A stretch of 64,000 bases of DNA, from NCBI GenBank assembly GCA_913045175.1, contig CAJWQG010000011.1, positions 1 to 64,000 on the forward strand, written 5' to 3'. Positions 26,734 through 35,883 of this stretch are shown one piece after another (within the stretch, counting starts at the first letter, position 1; every line of letters begins with the position of its first letter). This DNA is from an uncultured Gammaproteobacteria bacterium. Its GTDB lineage: Bacteria > Pseudomonadota > Gammaproteobacteria > Pseudomonadales > Azotimanducaceae. A model generated the notes under the pieces. The model saw nothing but the letters and a program-made list of their open reading frames with translations, searched no databases and was not told the origin of the DNA. The position numbers were made by a program, and so were the translations under genes.

Positions 26734-28964
26734 AAACGAATCTTATTCAGGAAGTCAGTAAAGCACTTGGCAAGACAGATATTTCGCGCCGTGGGTTTTT
26801 AAAGCTGAGTGGCATTGCCGGAGGAGGGTTGGTTTTAGCGGCGACCTTGCCCAACCTCAATGCAAAGGAACTGGGGACGCTGGTTGGTTCCAGTGAGCTC
26901 AATGCTTTCGTACAGTTATCTTCGGATGGCACCATTACGATCTACTCCGCGCGCCCTGATATGGGCCAGGGAGTAAAGACATCGCTGCCAATGATCGTTG
27001 CAGAAGAAATGGGCGCGAAGTGGGAGGACGTGGTGGTACTTCAGTCCGGTGTGGATGAGAAATATGGTTCGCAATGGGTGGGCGGATCAATGTCTATTGC
27101 ATCCAGTTTTGATCATATGAGACAGATGGGTGCTTCAGCCCGGGAAATGCTGATTGGCGCAGCAGCGGATTCGATGGAATTACCACGAGAAGAATTCAAC
27201 GCTGCCAATAGCGAGATTATTCATATATCGGGAAGAAAGCTGACCTTTGGACAGTTGGCGGCTTTAGCAGTTAAGCAGCCGATACCAGATCCAGACTCCC
27301 TGAGGTTCAAGCATGCCGAGGATTACACCATCATCGGCACATCGGTTTCCGGGGTGGATAATCTGGTGATCACGACGGGGCTGGCGATGTTCGGTATCGA
27401 TACCGAGGTGCCAGACATGGCGTACGCAGCCTACTACAAATGCCCGGCGATTGGTGGCGGCGTTACGCGAGCCAACGTCGATGAAATCAAGAAGATGCAA
27501 GGGATCATTGATGCCTTTGTGGTCAAGGGCAATGGACAGGTGAGACAGTTGCTCCCTGGTGTCGCCGTTGTGGGAGATAGTACCTGGGCGGTGTTCAACG
27601 CGGAGAAAGCATTAAAGGTTAAGTGGGACGAATCTACGGCTTCAAAGGACAGCTGGAAGAATCTTGTAAAAACCGCAAGAAAGCTTGAGGGAAAGCAGGG
27701 TGATAATGTCATTCTAAAAAAAGGCGACGTGGACGCCGAGTTTAAGAAAAAGACCAACAAGATTATTGAGGGGAGCTACACCTATCCGTTTGTTGCACAC
27801 TTTTGTATGGAACCGATGAATTGCACGGCGTCGTACGTCAAAGGTGCGGGCGGCGAGAAAGATAGTGTCGAAATCTGGGCGCCTACCCAGGGCCCCTCGG
27901 GAATTCCGCCGACAATTGGTGGCCTTTACGGTGTTGATGCAGATCGCGTAGAGGTACACGTTACCCGGTTGGGTGGTGGTTTTGGGAGACGCTTTAGTAC
28001 CGAGTTTGTCTGTGAAGCGGTAGAGATATCAAAGCATGTTGGACGGCCCGTGAAGCTGACCTGGACCCGTGAAGATGACATCCAGCATGACTATTTTCGC
28101 GCGGGCGGATTTCAATGGTTAAAAGGTGCTGTGGATGAGCAGGGTAAGCTGGTTGCGTGGGATCAGCACTACATTGGTATGGGACAAAACGGCAAACCTA
28201 CTTCCGGTTCCCGTTTTGGTAGTGCCGAATTACCGCTACCTACCCTTGATAACGTGCGTGGCAGTGCCACGTTCCTGGAGATTGATACTCCCTGCGGACC
28301 ATGGCGCGCGCCTGGGGCAAATACTCATGCGTTTGTTGTACAGAGTTTTATCCATGAGCTAGCGCATCTTGCGGGTCGTGATCATCTGGAATTTCTGCTG
28401 GAAGTCATAGGAGAACCACGATGGCTTCGCCCGGGAAATATACGTTCCCTGAATACGGGACGGGCAGCGGACGTTACGCGGCTTGCGGCGGAGAAGGCTG
28501 TTTGGGGTCGGAAACTACCTGACGGGCGTGGTCTTGGTCTTGCGTTCCACTTCAGTCACGGGGCCCATATTGCGGAAGTCGCAGAAGTGTCGGTTGATGC
28601 GAACAAGAAACTGACGGTGCATAAAGTCACGGTGGCGGTCGATGTTGGACCCATTATTAATTTGAGTGGCGCGTTATCTCAGGTTAAGGGCTCCATTATC
28701 GATGGGCTAAGTACAATGGTTGGGCAGAAGATTACGATGGAACGCGGTCGTATCGAGCAATCAAACCTGCACGACTATCCCGTCTTGCGGATACCGGCAA
28801 CACCGGAGGTCGAAGTTCATTTTATAGAGAGTGACAATCCATCGACGGGGCTGGGTGAACCAGGATTACCTCCGCTTGCTCCAGCAGTTGGTAACGCGAT
28901 CTTCGCAGCGACGGGGGAGCGAGTCAGGAGTATGCCGCTTACCGACGAGGGGTACTCGGTTTAG
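26730..28964 (+). CDS. Molybdopterin-binding hydroxylase large subunit (IorB-like)
   Basis: 744 residues of the xanthine dehydrogenase/aldehyde oxidase large-subunit superfamily, IorB branch. A twin-arginine signal ([10 protein letters not shown] then a hydrophobic stretch) points to export of the assembled dimer by the Tat route. Motifs include [27 protein letters not shown] and the C-terminal [18 protein letters not shown] carrying the catalytic-type glutamate. Substrate class is N-heterocycles or aldehydes. Coupled to the [2Fe-2S] subunit; a NeuC-like gene starts five bases downstream of its stop. Confidence 0.9.
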   Translation: MKTNLIQEVSKALGKTDISRRGFLKLSGIAGGGLVLAATLPNLNAKELGTLVGSSELNAFVQLSSDGTITIYSARPDMGQGVKTSLPMIVAEEMGAKWEDVVVLQSGVDEKYGSQWVGGSMSIASSFDHMRQMGASAREMLIGAAADSMELPREEFNAANSEIIHISGRKLTFGQLAALAVKQPIPDPDSLRFKHAEDYTIIGTSVSGVDNLVITTGLAMFGIDTEVPDMAYAAYYKCPAIGGGVTRANVDEIKKMQGIIDAFVVKGNGQVRQLLPGVAVVGDSTWAVFNAEKALKVKWDESTASKDSWKNLVKTARKLEGKQGDNVILKKGDVDAEFKKKTNKIIEGSYTYPFVAHFCMEPMNCTASYVKGAGGEKDSVEIWAPTQGPSGIPPTIGGLYGVDADRVEVHVTRLGGGFGRRFSTEFVCEAVEISKHVGRPVKLTWTREDDIQHDYFRAGGFQWLKGAVDEQGKLVAWDQHYIGMGQNGKPTSGSRFGSAELPLPTLDNVRGSATFLEIDTPCGPWRAPGANTHAFVVQSFIHELAHLAGRDHLEFLLEVIGEPRWLRPGNIRSLNTGRAADVTRLAAEKAVWGRKLPDGRGLGLAFHFSHGAHIAEVAEVSVDANKKLTVHKVTVAVDVGPIINLSGALSQVKGSIIDGLSTMVGQKITMERGRIEQSNLHDYPVLRIPATPEVEVHFIESDNPSTGLGEPGLPPLAPAVGNAIFAATGERVRSMPLTDEGYSV

Positions 28965-28969
28965 TTCAC

Positions 28970-30154
28970 ATGCGTCGCGTTGCGGTCGTTACTACCTCGA
29001 GGGCTGACTATAGCCATTTGTACTGGCCGTTAAAGGAAATTGAGGCTCACCCGGATTTGGAGCTCCATCTGATTGTCATGGGTGCCCATCTGTCTGCGAC
29101 TTTTGGAGCGACCATAGAGCAGATTCGAGCTGACGGATTCACCATTGCGGTAGCGCTGGATTGTCTTGATCCTGAAGATGGCGACGAAGCGATGGCGCGT
29201 ACTATTGGTCTTGCGGTTAGTCAGCTGACACCAGTGCTTGGCGAGTTAAGACCCGACATTCTGCTGTTGATAGCGGACCGGTATGAAATGCTGGCGCCTG
29301 CATCGGTGGCGCTGGCTCTGCGTATCCCCATTGCCCACATCGAAGGCGGTGATATTAGCGAAGGAGCGATTGACGACGCGGTAAGGAATGCGTTGACGAA
29401 GATGTCTCATCTGCATTTCACGCCCACCGAAGCGGCCAGGCACCGTGTGCTGGCGATGGGAGAAGAAGCATGGCGAGTGACCTGTAGCGGTGCGCCATCC
29501 CTGGATCACCTGATGCGTAGTCGGTTGCCGGATAGGCAAGCGTTGCAACTCAGCCTGGGTCAACCACTGTCAGATCATTCTTGTGTGGTTGCCTACCATC
29601 CTGTCACGCTTAATGATGATACGACTTCAGAGATGGAATCACTCTTTGGTGGCCTCGATTCCTGGCGTAACCAGATAATATTCTGTTTCCCCAATGCGGA
29701 CGCGGGTAGCTCCAGGGTGGCTGAGCGAACCCGGGTGTTCTGCGATACGCGAGACAATGCCAGGCTGTATGTAAACCTCGACCATCTCACCTATTGGTCA
29801 CTGCTTTCCCATGCATCATTGATGATAGGTAATTCTTCGAGCGGGATTATGGAAACAGCAAGCGTAGGATTACCTACGGTGGACATTGGGGAACGACAGC
29901 GTGGACGAACTCGTGCAGCAAACGTGTTACATGCGGCTGCTGATAGCGGTCAAATCACTCGGGCCATTGAGAAGGCAACGTCTGCCGAATTCATTTCGGC
30001 CATGAAGGATATTAAGAACCCCTATGGGGATGGTGCTGCGAGTGAACGTATTGTGGCCGGACTCACGAATGCTCCCGACCGGCAGACATTGTTGACTAAA
30101 CGCGCGCTGCCTTTGGATGGAGAGCAAGACTTATTTATTCAGGATCCAACGTAG
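28970..30154 (+). CDS. UDP-N-acetylglucosamine 2-epimerase, NeuC type
   Basis: 394 residues of the GT-B-fold hydrolysing epimerase family: N-terminal VTTSRADYSHLYWPL, DILLLIADRYEMLAPA, IPIAHIEGGDISEGAIDDAVR and SLMIGNSSSGIMETAS are characteristic. NeuC enzymes make N-acetylmannosamine or related 2-epimers and UDP at the start of sialic or other nonulosonic acid synthesis. The stop overlaps the GTG of a DegT aminotransferase by one base. No NeuB or CMP-transferase gene lies in the window, so the end product is uncertain. Confidence 0.87.
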   Translation: MRRVAVVTTSRADYSHLYWPLKEIEAHPDLELHLIVMGAHLSATFGATIEQIRADGFTIAVALDCLDPEDGDEAMARTIGLAVSQLTPVLGELRPDILLLIADRYEMLAPASVALALRIPIAHIEGGDISEGAIDDAVRNALTKMSHLHFTPTEAARHRVLAMGEEAWRVTCSGAPSLDHLMRSRLPDRQALQLSLGQPLSDHSCVVAYHPVTLNDDTTSEMESLFGGLDSWRNQIIFCFPNADAGSSRVAERTRVFCDTRDNARLYVNLDHLTYWSLLSHASLMIGNSSSGIMETASVGLPTVDIGERQRGRTRAANVLHAAADSGQITRAIEKATSAEFISAMKDIKNPYGDGAASERIVAGLTNAPDRQTLLTKRALPLDGEQDLFIQDPT

Positions 30155-31236
30155 TGACCGAGCGTATTCCTCTTGCCCGCACTGACATTGGGGATGCCGA
30201 GGTGGAAGGCGTGTCACGAGTGATGGAGAGCGGTCGCCTGGCGCTGGGCGAAGAGATGCGCTCGTTTGAACAGTCCTTCGCTGACTATCATGGTGTGTCG
30301 GGTGCGGTGATGGTCAACTCCGGGACTTCCGGACTCATGATTTCACTGCAAGCCCAGGGTGTGGGTTCCGGCGATGAGGTTATTGTGCCGGCGTTGACCT
30401 TTGTTGGTTCGATAAATGCGATATTGGCGGTCGGTGCAACACCCGTCCTGGTTGATGTGGAAAGAGACAGCGCGAATATCGACCCCAACAGAGTTCGGGG
30501 AGCGGTTTCGAGCCAATCGAAATCGATTATGCCGGTACATCTTTACGGCTTGCCCGCGTCCATGTCGGAGATCCTGAATATCGCACAGGCGTGTGAGCTG
30601 ACCGTTATTGAAGATGCCTGTGAAGCGATAGGGGCGGACTATGATGGGAATAAGGTGGGTTCTATCGGTGATGCTGGCGTATTTGGTTTTTATCCGAACA
30701 AAGTGCTCACCACTGGAGAAGGGGGTATGGTCATTTCCAATGACGCCACACTTCTGGCCAGGTGTCGTGCGATGGTAAACCAGGGTCGTGGCGAAGAGAC
30801 TAGCGTTCCCCTTGGGTATTCTCTCCGTGGATCGGAGCTATCTGCCGCAATTGGAAGGGCCCAGCTGACATCGCTGGACACTCGGATCAGCGAACGTGAG
30901 CAAATAGCATTACGTTACGTTGACGCCCTGGCTGCCGTACCTGAAGTGCACCTACTTTCACCGAATTTACCGAGGAGCTGGTTTACATTCCCTGTGTTGT
31001 TGCCTGACGGTGTTGATCGGGCTCGCGTGAAGGATGAACTGGGGAAACAAGGTATCGCCTCAGCCGAGTACTTTCCTGCAATTCAAACGTTACCAGGTTA
31101 CAAGGAGAGGATTAGAGCGTCCTGTGACCTTTTGGTGAGTGAGGACATTGGGCGGCGTGTGTTGTGTCTGCCATTCTGGCGAGGTGTTGAAGTGCACATA
31201 CCGGAAATTATTGAATCTCTGGCGAATTCACTCTGA
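30154..31236 (+). CDS. DegT/DnrJ/EryC1/StrS PLP-dependent sugar aminotransferase
   Basis: 360 residues with a GTG start overlapping the neuC-like stop. Fold type I sugar aminotransferase: VMVNSGTSGLMISLQA cofactor phosphate loop, VIEDACEAIGADYDG with the pyridine-ring aspartate, and lysine K183 in FYPNKVLTTGEGGMV for the Schiff base. These enzymes aminate keto-sugars for surface glycans or antibiotics. Coupling to the epimerase suggests an amino sugar for envelope polysaccharide. Its stop overlaps the opposite-strand nitrilase by nine bases. Confidence 0.88.
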   Translation: MTERIPLARTDIGDAEVEGVSRVMESGRLALGEEMRSFEQSFADYHGVSGAVMVNSGTSGLMISLQAQGVGSGDEVIVPALTFVGSINAILAVGATPVLVDVERDSANIDPNRVRGAVSSQSKSIMPVHLYGLPASMSEILNIAQACELTVIEDACEAIGADYDGNKVGSIGDAGVFGFYPNKVLTTGEGGMVISNDATLLARCRAMVNQGRGEETSVPLGYSLRGSELSAAIGRAQLTSLDTRISEREQIALRYVDALAAVPEVHLLSPNLPRSWFTFPVLLPDGVDRARVKDELGKQGIASAEYFPAIQTLPGYKERIRASCDLLVSEDIGRRVLCLPFWRGVEVHIPEIIESLANSL

Positions 31237-32214
31237 GGTTTTTGATTTCGCCTGACGAATTCTTTTTTCCAGGGACTCAATGCTTATGTCTGTCTCGGCA
31301 GGGGCAAGTTTCTCAGCAGATAGATACTCATAAAGACTGCTGCGAGTGTGCGCGATGGTATCGTGGCCCAATCGACGCTCCCGCTCATATCGCAATGCAC
31401 CTATATCAATGGGTGCGACTACCACTTTTTCTCCGGGACCCGGGTCCGCCTGTGCGAGGATGCGTCCATCGTAGTCGACCACCATGCTGCCACCCGGCCA
31501 GCTAAACGGTGGGTAATTGCGCATCTCGGCGCCCTGATTGGCGGCGACCACATAGGTCATGTTCTCAAGTGCACGGGTGCGATTAACGAGTGTCCACCAG
31601 TCCATGGGCTCGCTGGCTCCCCAGGGGTCCATGTAGGCGGAAATTCGAATCATGATTTCTGCGCCGCGAAACGCCAATTCACGGATCGTTTCCGGGAATA
31701 ACCAGTCGTAGCAGGTTGCGACCGCGATTTTGCCAAGCTCGGTATCCGCGACGGGAAACACGTCTTCGTTGTAGCCCGCTATGTCATGTGGGCTGGAATG
31801 CACTTCCCACGGTATCCAGGGATTGACCTTGCGATATTTGCTGAGAATTCCAGTAGGTCCAATCAGTACCGTCGTGTTAAAGACGTGTCCGGGATAGGCG
31901 TTATCAACTTCAAGAAACGAACCGGTCTGTATATAGCAGCCGAGCTTGCGCGCGAGTTCAACGTATTGCTCAGTGTGTTCATTGGGTAATTCCACGGCCA
32001 GCTTTTCGGCAAGTTCACCTGCCGTTGGGTAGACTGGAATCGCATGAGCAAACTCTGGAAATGCCAGAAGGCGAACATCAAAGAACGGCTCGTAGCCAAC
32101 AACGGTCTGCTCGACTATTTCACACATCCTGTCTACCCGGGATGAAATTTCCACCCGGGTCTCTGCTGCAGGAAAGTCAATTTGGCACGCGGCACCGTAA
32201 AACGGTGTGGTCAT
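31228..32214 (-). CDS. Carbon-nitrogen hydrolase (nitrilase superfamily)
   Basis: 328 residues with the three catalytic residues visible in context: Glu in LLAFPEFAHA, Lys in SKYRKVNPW and Cys in VATCYDWLFPE. Superfamily members hydrolyse nitriles, amides or carbamoyl compounds. The tail (about 270-328) is rich in charged residues. Ribosome site AGGATAG precedes the ATG. It follows the peptide and fatty acid synthase genes on the minus strand with a 66-base gap, so it may be the last gene of the ChrR-linked operon or have its own promoter. Confidence 0.88.
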   Translation of the reverse strand: MTTPFYGAACQIDFPAAETRVEISSRVDRMCEIVEQTVVGYEPFFDVRLLAFPEFAHAIPVYPTAGELAEKLAVELPNEHTEQYVELARKLGCYIQTGSFLEVDNAYPGHVFNTTVLIGPTGILSKYRKVNPWIPWEVHSSPHDIAGYNEDVFPVADTELGKIAVATCYDWLFPETIRELAFRGAEIMIRISAYMDPWGASEPMDWWTLVNRTRALENMTYVVAANQGAEMRNYPPFSWPGGSMVVDYDGRILAQADPGPGEKVVVAPIDIGALRYERERRLGHDTIAHTRSSLYEYLSAEKLAPAETDISIESLEKRIRQAKSKTSE

Positions 32215-32280
32215 GAATTTCTATCCTGGCCTTTTAGGCAATGTATCACACCACGTTGTGATAAATCCCTGCAAACGAGT

Positions 32281-32475
32281 TTACTGCGCCAATGGCAACC
32301 ATATTGTCGGATAGTAGGGAGTTGGGTACGGAACAATGGTGCCATCCACCAGTGTCGTGCCGCCAGGACAGAACCCTGGAATTCGAATGCTGCTGCAGAT
32401 TCTGCTTCTAATGGATTCATATGAAAGATATCCGCCGCTGATCTCTTTGACTTCATTTTGTGTCAGCTCACGCAT
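32281..32475 (-). CDS. Small peptide with a double-glycine leader (bacteriocin-type)
   Basis: 64 residues. The N-terminus MRELTQNEVKEISGG is a double-glycine leader of the class II bacteriocin/microcin type (LT-x2-E-x4-SGG), predicting cleavage after G15. The 49-residue product has cysteines at mature positions 12 and 21 and a proline- and tyrosine-rich end (YPTPYYPTIW). GGAG lies eight bases before the ATG. It sits between the cyclopropane synthase gene (72-base gap) and the nitrilase on the same strand. No C39 peptidase exporter, immunity protein or modification enzyme is in the window, so its job is open: antimicrobial, signal, or secreted stress peptide. Confidence 0.65.
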   Translation of the reverse strand: MRELTQNEVKEISGGYLSYESIRSRICSSIRIPGFCPGGTTLVDGTIVPYPTPYYPTIWLPLAQ

Positions 32476-32547
32476 GGTTTTTACTCCGCCAGTTTGGATG
32501 AAAGTCCAATGTAAGGCATTTGCGCGCAGCCTGATATCGTCATTCTC

Positions 32548-33759
32548 CTAAAGCGTTGTGGGACATCTTTCAATCTTGATCTGGACCACATCGGTTCTGC
32601 CGATATGAAATCCGGCTTCGCAATAGCACAGGTAATACATCCACAGTCGATAGAAACGATCATCGAATCCCTGCTGTTGGAGCCTGGGCCAGGCAGCCTT
32701 GAAACGCATACGCCAGTGTTCAAGTGTAGTGGCATAGTCCTGACCAAAGCGATACAAATCCGTGACGCGCAATCCCTGGCGACCAAGAACTTCGTTAATC
32801 TGTTTAACCGTTGGCAACATACCACCGGGGAAAACGTACTGCTGAATAAAGTCTGGTTGTCGCTGATAGGTATCAAAAGCGTCTTCATCGATGGTAATGA
32901 TCTGCATCGCCGCAATGCCATCTTCAGTCAATAGCGTTGCAAGCTTTTTGGCGAATGTATCCCAATACTCCACCCCAACTGCTTCAAACATTTCGATGGA
33001 TAAAATACGGTCGTATTGGCCTTCGACATCCCGGTAATCCTGGAAACGAGCAGAAACATTTTCGTCTCCGGAGAGCCGCTGGCTCGCGTAGTTTACCTGC
33101 TCACGGGATACCGAGATGCCGTCGGCCTGACAACCAATACTGCCCAGATGCTCCAGCAGTCCGCCCCAACCACAGCCGATTTCCAGGACATGATGTTGAT
33201 CGTTCACTTCGGCAGCTTCGCATAGTCGTGTGTACTTGGCGCACTGTGATGTTTTCAGATCGTCGGTCTGTTCGAAGACCCCCGCTGAGTAGCTCATGCT
33301 CGGGTCGAGCCACTCCTTGTAAAAATCGTTGCCCAGGTCGTAGTGAAATGAAATATTTTTTCGGCTACCTGATTTCGAATTCCGATTCTTTGCGTGCGCC
33401 CATGAGTCTGCAATTCGCTGTAGGCCTGAAGCCTTGGAGAAGCTGTTAAGTTGGTGCAGATTGTCCGCAAGAAGCGCCAGGAGTTCTGGCAGTGAAGTCG
33501 TATCCCATTCCTGTTCGAGATAGCCTTCGGCCAGGCCCACACCACCTCTGTTTAATATCCTGAATAGTGCTCGCCATTTCCGCACGTGAATATCAGCACT
33601 GCGTCCTGCGCGATGACCGTCAATGACCACTTCCCGCTCATTAGGGAGTCGCAGGGTCAGGGTGCCCTGATGAATTTTCCCAGCCAGCGCTCTACTAACC
33701 AGACGACCGACGAAGTTTTCTTCTCTTTCCGAAGTGTCGAATGCGGTGGCTTTATCCAT
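32548..33759 (-). CDS. cfa: Cyclopropane-fatty-acyl-phospholipid synthase family
   Basis: 403 residues, full length. SAM-binding motif LEIGCGWGGLLEHLG, substrate region SFHYDLGNDFYKEWLDPSMSYSAG and C-terminal FPGGMLPTVKQI match the CFA/methyl-fatty-acid synthase family, which adds a methylene or methyl group from SAM to unsaturated phospholipid chains. It is coupled to the DUF1365 gene (eight-base overlap). CFA-family enzymes in ECF sigma/ChrR clusters take part in responses to singlet oxygen; in Rhodobacter related genes make methylated or furan fatty acids. Confidence 0.92.
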   Translation of the reverse strand: MDKATAFDTSEREENFVGRLVSRALAGKIHQGTLTLRLPNEREVVIDGHRAGRSADIHVRKWRALFRILNRGGVGLAEGYLEQEWDTTSLPELLALLADNLHQLNSFSKASGLQRIADSWAHAKNRNSKSGSRKNISFHYDLGNDFYKEWLDPSMSYSAGVFEQTDDLKTSQCAKYTRLCEAAEVNDQHHVLEIGCGWGGLLEHLGSIGCQADGISVSREQVNYASQRLSGDENVSARFQDYRDVEGQYDRILSIEMFEAVGVEYWDTFAKKLATLLTEDGIAAMQIITIDEDAFDTYQRQPDFIQQYVFPGGMLPTVKQINEVLGRQGLRVTDLYRFGQDYATTLEHWRMRFKAAWPRLQQQGFDDRFYRLWMYYLCYCEAGFHIGRTDVVQIKIERCPTTL

Positions 33760-34489
33760 GTTGTACTTCCTGCTGTTTTGGTTTGTGGTAGATGCGCAGA
33801 CCCTTTAGCCATAGTCGAAGGGCCTGCCAGTGAATATCGAGTGTGATACCTAAAGTCGCGAGGGGTGCCTGGACGACAGTTTTGACAAGGTTGGGTTTAG
33901 TGAACGGTATGCCCGTACCCTTAAATCCTGCAAACAGACTTGAACCCTCGTCGTCAAAGTAGCGGATTGCAACATTGAGGTCGTGATGGGGCTCGGTCAC
34001 GCTGAACTCATAATGGCCGCTCATGCTGAAAAATGGTGAAACGTGCAGCCGTTTAGTCGTCGGAACATCATGGCCATCGTACTTCTGAATGTAAGCATAT
34101 GATTCACCAAATGTATTGTGTACTTCGTAAAGTACCGCAGTCAACGTCTGACTGTCGCCATGCTCGTAGCAGTAGGCGATTGAGATTGGGTTGAACACAT
34201 AGCCAAATATTCTCGGCATACATATGACCTTGTAGCGCAGGTTGCGCAGCCCTTGCTGAGCCAACAGGTGATCCAGCCACTGGCGATAGGGGGTCCCGTC
34301 CTGGGCACCATGGTCTTCGTCGTAGAAGCTGACGATTCCTGGCTTATTGACGGTAAACAATCTGCCGACTCGCAGGTTTTCCAACTCTTCCAGGTCAAAC
34401 AGGAACCAGGGTAGCCGGTGGGTAAAACGATGTTCAACGCCACCGGTCCTGTGATGTACTACTAGCCCTCGATAGATCGTCGAATTCAT
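33752..34489 (-). CDS. DUF1365 family protein
   Basis: 245 residues, full-length DUF1365 (YRGLVVHHR, FTHRLPWFLFDLEEL, RVFGYVFNPISIAYCYE-like segment, VHNTFGESYAYI, MHVSPFF-like SPFFSMSGHYEF). No known enzymatic motif. It is nearly always found between an FAD amine-oxidase-like gene and a CFA synthase, exactly as here, with four-base and eight-base overlaps on each side. A role in modifying or handling fatty acyl chains with its neighbours is inferred from that context only. Confidence 0.92.
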   Translation of the reverse strand: MNSTIYRGLVVHHRTGGVEHRFTHRLPWFLFDLEELENLRVGRLFTVNKPGIVSFYDEDHGAQDGTPYRQWLDHLLAQQGLRNLRYKVICMPRIFGYVFNPISIAYCYEHGDSQTLTAVLYEVHNTFGESYAYIQKYDGHDVPTTKRLHVSPFFSMSGHYEFSVTEPHHDLNVAIRYFDDEGSSLFAGFKGTGIPFTKPNLVKTVVQAPLATLGITLDIHWQALRLWLKGLRIYHKPKQQEVQHG

Positions 34490-35769
34490 GCGGCTGCCTG
34501 GCGCTCTCGTACAAATATTCTGGTGTTTGACCCGCCCCAGGGCCGAGACTGACCGGTAATTTCCTCTGCGACAGCCAGGCCTGATTGAAGGCCGTCTTCG
34601 TGAAACCCATGACCAAAATAGGCGCCGCAGAACCAGGTGCGCTGATTACCCTGAAGGTCCCAGAGTTGAGTACGGGCTGTCGCTGTCGCGTTGTTTAGTA
34701 TTGGATGGGTGTAGTCAAACTCCTTCAGGATTCCGTTTGGAGTGAAGGGTGGGTTGAGCGTGATGAATATGTCCTGGTCAGTGTTCAGGTTTTGTAACAG
34801 ATTCATCCAGTAGGTGACGCACAATCCATCGGACCCATGATCCAGATAATTCCAGCTTGCCCAGGCTCGCCGTTTGCCAGGCATGAGCCTTTCATCAGTA
34901 TGTAGGTAGGCCTTGCTTGGTGAGTATTTGAAATTGCCCAGAATTTTTTGTTCGTTGGCACTGGGGGTGTCGAGCAGACCCAGTGCCTGATCAGCATGGG
35001 TTGCTAGCACTATATGGTCGAATTTATCGATGATGCCGTTCCAGTGTATACGAACCTGGTTGGGGTCTCTTTCCACGCCGGTTATTCTGGCATTCAGGTT
35101 AATGGTGATGCCGGGTGTGGTTAGTATTTTCCTTACGTAAGAAATGCTTCCACCATCGACGGTATACCAGGGGGGTCTGTCGCGAAGTTGCAGCAGTCCA
35201 TGGTTCATGAAGAAATCGATGAAGGAGCGGGCTTGCATGTGCCCGACTTCGTTGATGTCAGTTGACCAGATCGCGGCGGCCATCGGCAGCAGATGGTTTT
35301 TCGCGAAGCTGTCCGAATAGTTCTCCAGCAGTTCGAACAAGGTCGTTTCCAGACTGATCTCCAGCCCGGGTGCTTTCTCATAGAAATCTCGAATGTCTTT
35401 TACCATTGACCAGAAGCTGGGACGAAAAATATTGCTTCGCTGAGCCAAAAGACCATTCAGTCCGTGTCCGGCATACTCCAGTCCGCTCGCGCTCGACACA
35501 GCGAATGACATGTTGGTGGGTGTGGTTGGTACATCAAGGTGGTTGAACAGCGCCGTAAGATTGGGATAGGTCGCTTCATTATATACGATGAATCCCGCAT
35601 CCACAGGTACGACAGCATCTCCGATCGTCGGGAATACGGTGTTTGCGTGACCTCCAGCCTGGTCTGCAGCTTCTATCAGGGTGACCTCGACCCCGGCTCG
35701 TGCCAGTAGCCATGCTGCAGCCAGTCCGGATACTCCGCTGCCGATCACGGCAATTGACGTTTTTTTCAT
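34486..35769 (-). CDS. NAD(P)/FAD-dependent amine-oxidase-like oxidoreductase
   Basis: 427 residues. N-terminal dinucleotide-binding motif IAVIGSGVSGLAAAWLLARAG, then IEAADQAGGHANT, the amine oxidase/phytoene-desaturase fold, and a C-terminal FCGAYFGHGFHEDGLQSG flavin contact. First gene of the minus-strand operon with DUF1365 and cfa. The family is often paired with these in sigma/ChrR loci. It probably oxidises or desaturates a lipid substrate. The promoter candidate lies 35-65 bases upstream of its start. Confidence 0.9.
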   Translation of the reverse strand: MKKTSIAVIGSGVSGLAAAWLLARAGVEVTLIEAADQAGGHANTVFPTIGDAVVPVDAGFIVYNEATYPNLTALFNHLDVPTTPTNMSFAVSSASGLEYAGHGLNGLLAQRSNIFRPSFWSMVKDIRDFYEKAPGLEISLETTLFELLENYSDSFAKNHLLPMAAAIWSTDINEVGHMQARSFIDFFMNHGLLQLRDRPPWYTVDGGSISYVRKILTTPGITINLNARITGVERDPNQVRIHWNGIIDKFDHIVLATHADQALGLLDTPSANEQKILGNFKYSPSKAYLHTDERLMPGKRRAWASWNYLDHGSDGLCVTYWMNLLQNLNTDQDIFITLNPPFTPNGILKEFDYTHPILNNATATARTQLWDLQGNQRTWFCGAYFGHGFHEDGLQSGLAVAEEITGQSRPWGGSNTRIFVRERQAAA

Positions 35770-35805
35770 TTGTGCCTGCGTTGACTATATAGTTGTATTG
35801 GAACT

Positions 35806-35866
35806 GGTTACGTCCTTCTTATTAATTTGGATGAATATCATCCGTTTTTGGATTTAACACGTAGAC
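35806..35866. promoter_or_regulatory. Back-to-back ECF-type promoter pair
   Basis: The segment GGATGA-ATA-TCATCC (35829-35843) is an inverted repeat. Read rightward, TCATCC (35838-35843) is followed after 17 bases by GTAGAC (35861). Read leftward, TCATCC (complement of 35829-35834) is followed after 17 bases by GTAACC (complement of 35806-35811). Both look like the promoter form reported for RpoE/ChrR systems (TGATCC, about 18 bases, TAA). One controls the sigma/chrR genes, the other the FAD-DUF1365-cfa operon. Sequence match only. Confidence 0.6.
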
Positions 35867-35883
35867 GATTCATGAGAGGAACA

